Of a stretch of 64,000 bases of DNA, positions 60,755 to 64,000 are shown piece by piece (positions within the stretch are counted from its first letter, which is position 1; each line of letters starts with the position of its first letter). Both the position numbers and the translations under genes were made by a program. The notes beneath the pieces were generated by a model. The model saw only the letters and a program-made list of their open reading frames with translations. It was not told where the DNA came from and searched no databases. Location: positions 248,001-312,000 of the forward strand of contig CAVOFR010000001.1 of NCBI GenBank assembly GCA_963695075.1, read 5' to 3'. This DNA is from CAWCAL01 sp963695075. GTDB lineage: Bacteria; Actinomycetota; Acidimicrobiia; Acidimicrobiales; CAWCAL01.

Positions 60755-60795
60755 CTGAGTGCGTTATCGGGGTCTGTCCCCGATAACGCACTCAG
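60755..60795 (-). repeat. Palindromic element, copy 2, beginning at the YceI-gene stop codon
   Basis: CTGAGTGCGTTATCGGGG (60755-60772) and its exact complement at 60778-60795 around TCTGT: an 18-bp perfect stem. Read on the minus strand, TGAGTGCGTTA starts at the stop codon of the YceI-domain gene. Copy 1 is at 40614-40651. Confidence 0.88.
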
Positions 60796-61562
60796 CGGGT
60801 GAAGAAGAGCTGGAGTTCGATGGTGCCGTTGTCATCGACCGAGGCCACGACCGGTGCCGACGGGGGATCGATGTCGAAATCGGAGAAGAGCACCGGGGCT
60901 GTGCCGGTGACCGCGATGGTGTCGTCGACCAGCTGCGCCTCGAGCGGGATCTCGACCTCGTTCACGACGCCGTGGAGGTCGAGGTCGCCGACCGCGGTGA
61001 CCTCGACAACGGTGCCTTCCACCGGAACGTCGCCGAAGTCGATCGGCGCGGTCAGTGTGAATGTCGCGGTCGGGAAGGTGTCGGTTTCGAGCGCCTGCTT
61101 GCCCAGCGCCCCGTCGCGAAAGCCGCTGTCCGACTCGAGGGCCGTGAGGTCGGCCTCGATGTCGACGCTCGTCGCCGTGGTCCCGTCGATCACGAGCGTG
61201 CCCGATACCCCGGGCGACCGCCCGAACGCCGTGGACTCACCGATCTGGACCAACTCCTCCTGGACCTTGTAGCCGACGAACGTGCGGTCGTCGATCGACT
61301 CGCCGCCGACCGTGGTGTCGATCGTCCACGTCGCACTCATGGCGGCGCCGGCATCATCGGCATCGCTCGTGTCGGGCGCGCTCGTGTCGGGGGTCGAGGT
61401 CGTCGAGGTCTGGGCCGTGTCGTCGGTCTCCAGCGCATCGCGGGCTGATTCGCTGTCGGGAGCATCGGGCGCATCGCTGCGGATGAGGAAGTACCAGCCG
61501 CCGACGGCGACCACGACGACCGCGACCAGGATTCCGATGATGACGAGCGTGCGTTTGGCCAT
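60792..61562 (-). CDS. YceI-domain protein, membrane-anchored
   Basis: A 256-residue protein. The N-terminal TM helix (TLVIIGILVAVVVVAVGGWYFLI) is followed by an acidic Ser/Thr linker. The YceI lipocalin-like domain (~residues 78-256) begins SATWTIDTTVGGESIDDRTFVGYKV, with DGTTATSVDIEADLTALESDSGFRDGALGKQALETDTFPTATF. YceI domains bind isoprenoid-type lipids. It acts outside the membrane. The stop codon lies in the palindromic element. Confidence 0.88.
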   Translation of the reverse strand: MAKRTLVIIGILVAVVVVAVGGWYFLIRSDAPDAPDSESARDALETDDTAQTSTTSTPDTSAPDTSDADDAGAAMSATWTIDTTVGGESIDDRTFVGYKVQEELVQIGESTAFGRSPGVSGTLVIDGTTATSVDIEADLTALESDSGFRDGALGKQALETDTFPTATFTLTAPIDFGDVPVEGTVVEVTAVGDLDLHGVVNEVEIPLEAQLVDDTIAVTGTAPVLFSDFDIDPPSAPVVASVDDNGTIELQLFFTR

Positions 61563-61573
61563 GGCCGGAGAAC

Positions 61574-62212
61574 CTACCGCTGCGAGCCGCCTGGGTCAGC
61601 GCGGATCCCTGGTGGACGGTCCCAGCGAACCGTCCTTCGGTCGGTGACGAGCACGTCGAGGGGCACGTCCCACGGCTGGCCGGTCAGCGGCGAATCCACC
61701 AATTGGAAGTCGTGCCCGTATCCGACGATGACCGGAGGAGCCGGTTCGGCGATTCGATGGCGCAGGGCCCGGTCGTAGTAGCCGGCGCCGCGGCCGAGAC
61801 GCTGGCCCTGCTGATCGATCGCGACCAACGGGGCGATCACGACGTCGATCTCGGCGGCCGATCGCCGCTCGGTGGGTCCGACCGGGACCGAAATTCCCCA
61901 CCGGTCGGGCTCGAGTGGAGCGCCGTCAGCCCAGGCCGCGAACTCAAGTCCGCCGTCCGCAGTCGTCACCGGGAGGAACAGCCTCGTGCCTCGTGCCCGG
62001 AGAGCGGTCACGAGGGGCGCCGGGTCGATTTCACCGTCATCGGCCAGGTAGAGGCTCGCGGTGGAAGCCGAGGTCAGTTCGTCGAGGACGACGGCACGCG
62101 ACGCGGCCGCCTCGGCGTGCTCTCGCTGTGTCGCCGTGGCTAGCGCTCGGCGCAGGGCCCGGAGCTCGTTGCGAATCCGGGCCGCGGCGCGGTCATCCGG
62201 CCGGGGCGTCAC
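61574..62212 (-). CDS. 5-formyltetrahydrofolate cyclo-ligase
   Basis: A 212-residue enzyme making 5,10-methenyl-THF from 5-formyl-THF and ATP. LRALRRALATATQREHA, RLFLPVTTADGGLEF, VIAPLVAIDQQGQRLGRGAGYYDRAL (family hallmark GxGxGYYDR) and a C-terminal VPLDVLVTDRR. The GTG start overlaps the parA stop by four bases. Length is normal for the family. Confidence 0.94.
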   Translation of the reverse strand: MTPRPDDRAAARIRNELRALRRALATATQREHAEAAASRAVVLDELTSASTASLYLADDGEIDPAPLVTALRARGTRLFLPVTTADGGLEFAAWADGAPLEPDRWGISVPVGPTERRSAAEIDVVIAPLVAIDQQGQRLGRGAGYYDRALRHRIAEPAPPVIVGYGHDFQLVDSPLTGQPWDVPLDVLVTDRRTVRWDRPPGIRADPGGSQR

Positions 62213-62985
62213 TTCAGGAGGCGGAGGAGGCGGGCCGCGTGGGCGTCGAAGACCTCGGACACGCCCGAGGACCGCCAGCCGAGATCGTGGATGGGGCGCC
62301 GCTCACCGACGGCCCGGCCCAGGACGACCCGCTGGGGAATCGGCGGCTTCCAAATGGCGCGCCGCCCGACCATGGTGGCCAGTTCGTCGTACCGGTGTTC
62401 GGCCTCGGAGCTCACCGGTGGGACCCGATTCACCACGATGCCGGCCACGTCGAGGTTGCGGTTGTGGTCGTGCCACACCTCGTCGATGAGCTCCGTGGCC
62501 GCCTCGAGGCCATGGATCCCCAGGGCGGATGGCTCGGTCACCAGGAGCACCAGGTCCGACGCCACGAGCGCCGAGCGGGTGTTGAGGCCGAGCGAGGGTG
62601 GACAGTCGATGAGGACGACGTCGTAGACATCGGTCACGCCGTGGAGCGCTCGGCGCAGTCGATCCTGAGGGTTCACCCGGGCGATCTCGGTGTCACGAGT
62701 GGTCAAGTCGGCCGAGGCAGGCAGCACGTCGACGAGCGGACCCCAGGACGACTCGTAGATGGCACCGGCCGCCACCCCGTCCCGATTCAACTCCATAGAG
62801 GTCGCGACGTCCGCGTCATAGGTGCCCGGGTCGATCCCCAGCCCCCAGGTTGCCGACTGCTGGGGATCGAGGTCGACGACCAGGGTCACCTTTCCTCGGG
62901 CCCGCAGGGCAGAAGCCAGGCCGAGGGTGACGGTGGTCTTGCCCACCCCGCCCTTCTGGTTGAGTATCGCGATCGTGCCGGCCAT
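62209..62985 (-). CDS. ParA/Soj-family ATPase
   Basis: A 258-residue deviant Walker A ATPase: ILNQKGGVGKTTVTLGLA, VVDLDPQQSATWGLGI (Walker A'), VVLIDCPPSLGLNTRSALVASDLVLLV (Walker B) and VAGIVVNRVPP. Start ATG 62985 (MAGTIAIL) with GGGAGG nine bases upstream; ATG 62994 overlaps ybaK by four bases. No parB is next to it, so a role in cell-pole or carboxysome-like positioning rather than chromosome segregation is possible (inference). Confidence 0.9.
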   Translation of the reverse strand: MAGTIAILNQKGGVGKTTVTLGLASALRARGKVTLVVDLDPQQSATWGLGIDPGTYDADVATSMELNRDGVAAGAIYESSWGPLVDVLPASADLTTRDTEIARVNPQDRLRRALHGVTDVYDVVLIDCPPSLGLNTRSALVASDLVLLVTEPSALGIHGLEAATELIDEVWHDHNRNLDVAGIVVNRVPPVSSEAEHRYDELATMVGRRAIWKPPIPQRVVLGRAVGERRPIHDLGWRSSGVSEVFDAHAARLLRLLK

Positions 62986-62990
62986 CTCGC

Positions 62991-63479
62991 TCATCCTCCC
63001 ACGCGTACCGTCGCGACCGTTGCCCCGGTCGCGACGACGAGATCCTCGGGTGGGACCGGGAAACAGGTGTCGGCCGTGCCCGCCGCCGCCCAGACCTGAT
63101 CGAAGGCCAGCAATGCATCGTCGAGGATCACCGGCAGGTCGGTCGTGTGACCGAACGGCGGGACGCCACCGATGGCGAACCCGGTGGCGGCCTTGACCCG
63201 GTCGGGGGGACATCGTTTGGCATCGACGCCTCCCATCAGCTCGGCCAGTGCGGTCAGGTCCACCCGCTCGGCGCCGCTGGACAGCACCACGATGGGAGCG
63301 TCGTCGACCAGGAACACGAGGGAATTGGCGATCTCGGCCACCGAGACTCCGATGGCTTCCGCCGCCTGCGCCGCGGTGCGGGTTCCAGCGGGGAATCGGG
63401 TCGGTCCGACGACGATCCCCAGTTCGGAACCTGCCGCGATCACGTGCTCGACCTTCGGGTCGGCGGTGTGCTCGGTCAA
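62991..63479 (-). CDS. YbaK/EbsC-type aminoacyl-tRNA deacylase
   Basis: A 162-residue protein: EHVIAAGSELGIVVGP, TAAQAAEAIGVSVAEIANSLVF and AIGGVPPFGHTTDLPVILDD, with the conserved GGVPPFG substrate loop. YbaK proteins hydrolyse mischarged aminoacyl-tRNA such as Cys-tRNA-Pro in trans. It overlaps psuG by four bases at the 5' end. Confidence 0.92.
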   Translation of the reverse strand: MTEHTADPKVEHVIAAGSELGIVVGPTRFPAGTRTAAQAAEAIGVSVAEIANSLVFLVDDAPIVVLSSGAERVDLTALAELMGGVDAKRCPPDRVKAATGFAIGGVPPFGHTTDLPVILDDALLAFDQVWAAAGTADTCFPVPPEDLVVATGATVATVRVGG

Positions 63480-64000
63480 CTGCTCGGCGCCGCGGCGAGC
63501 GCGACGGCGACGTCTGCCCCGACCTCGGCGTTGTGGACGACGAGCTCGATGTTGGCCGCGACCGAACGTCCGTCGGTCGCGGCAGCGATGGCGGCGAGGA
63601 CACGGGGGGTCACGGCAGGGCCGATCACGCCGGAATGGACAGCCGACCGCTGGGCCCGGTCGATGATCTCCTCGAGTTCCCCCCGGTCCAGGGCCACCTC
63701 GGGCGGAACCGGTACGGCTAGCAGGGTCCCCCCTCCACCGAGCTGTTGTCGGGTCCGGTGGACCGCGGCGACCTGGATGGCGCCCTCGACCCGATGATCC
63801 ACGAGTAGGCCACTGGAGTGGGCATAGAACGCGGGGAACTCGTCGGTCTGCCAGCCCAGGACCGGGACCGAGAGCATCTCGAGGTGTTCGAGGGTGCGCG
63901 GTAGGTCGAGAAAGGCCTTCGCCCCACTGGACACGGTGACAACAGCGTGTCGGGAGATGGCTCCGAGATCGGCGCTGATGTCGCCACTGCTGGTCGCATC
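63476..64000 (-). CDS. psuG: Pseudouridine-5'-phosphate glycosidase, partial
   Basis: The C-terminal ~175 residues of PsuG; the 5' part runs past the right edge. VTVSSGAKAFLDLPRTLEHLEML, GWQTDEFPAFYAHSSGLLVDHRV, LGGGGTLLAVPVPPE and VAANIELVVHNAEVGADVAVALA are characteristic, and include the catalytic Lys (SSGAKA). It splits pseudouridine 5'-phosphate into uracil and ribose-5-phosphate. It heads the psuG-ybaK-parA-FTHF cyclo-ligase chain within this window. The upstream start is not visible. Confidence 0.9.
   Translation of the reverse strand, partial: DATSSGDISADLGAISRHAVVTVSSGAKAFLDLPRTLEHLEMLSVPVLGWQTDEFPAFYAHSSGLLVDHRVEGAIQVAAVHRTRQQLGGGGTLLAVPVPPEVALDRGELEEIIDRAQRSAVHSGVIGPAVTPRVLAAIAAATDGRSVAANIELVVHNAEVGADVAVALAAAPSS

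Overview
The window is high-GC bacterial DNA, densely packed, with many ATGA/GTGA stop-start overlaps. It points to an actinobacterium. It carries a mycothiol synthase (mshD), a Bpa-type proteasome activator ending in GTYL, an actinobacterial PHP-type DnaE, several acyl-CoA dehydrogenases and a MaoC hydratase. The best guess (inference, not proven by the sequence) is an Acidimicrobiia-like marine or soil lineage. No rRNA or tRNA gene was seen.

Layout. 0-10.4 kb: housekeeping genes (lysine-rich TraR/DksA-like protein, lspA, RluA-family pseudouridine synthase, Rrf2 regulator, phosphodiesterase, bpa, dnaE, nitroreductase, SDR). 10.2-27.6 kb: an exopolysaccharide locus. It has a degenerate BY-kinase-like protein on the minus strand and, divergently, a WcaJ-type priming transferase, three glycosyltransferases, Wzz-like and Wzx-like proteins, a very large Wzy-like polymerase fused to a PD40/TolB-like beta-propeller, an RmlD-like reductase, a protein resembling plant reversibly glycosylated polypeptide/UDP-arabinopyranose mutase (GT75), two hexapeptide acyltransferases and a TylF-like methyltransferase. 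A four-copy 42-bp hairpin repeat sits inside it. 27.6-35.1 kb: acyl-CoA synthetase, secreted S33-type hydrolase, MaoC, a sugar nucleotidyltransferase, rlmN, mshD and nth. 35.2-40.6 kb: a candidate structured RNA leader followed by the hisDCBHAF operon. 40.6-43.3 kb: hydrolase, groES, a frameshifted aac(3)-like gene and a hemolysin III homologue.

43.3-49.9 kb is the accessory part. Two ArsR-SRPBCC operons face each other, share a similar AT-rich element upstream, and bracket a DUF2442/DUF4160 pair, a damaged IS110-family element, the C-terminal remnant of a TetR gene and small ABM/DUF1801/YdeI genes. A ~140-bp direct duplication of the 3' end of an acyl-CoA dehydrogenase gene marks both sides. 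49.9-64 kb returns to core metabolism: acyl-CoA dehydrogenases, glpD, a DGT-repeat membrane protein, a DUF3048 lipoprotein-like protein, esterase, CDF transporter, CAP-domain and YceI proteins, and a tightly coupled psuG-ybaK-parA-FTHF cyclo-ligase chain that runs off the right edge.

Best candidates for something undescribed are the polymerase-propeller fusion with its GT75-like neighbour, the multi-hairpin RNA in front of hisD, and a palindromic element found twice, each time beginning exactly at a gene's stop codon.
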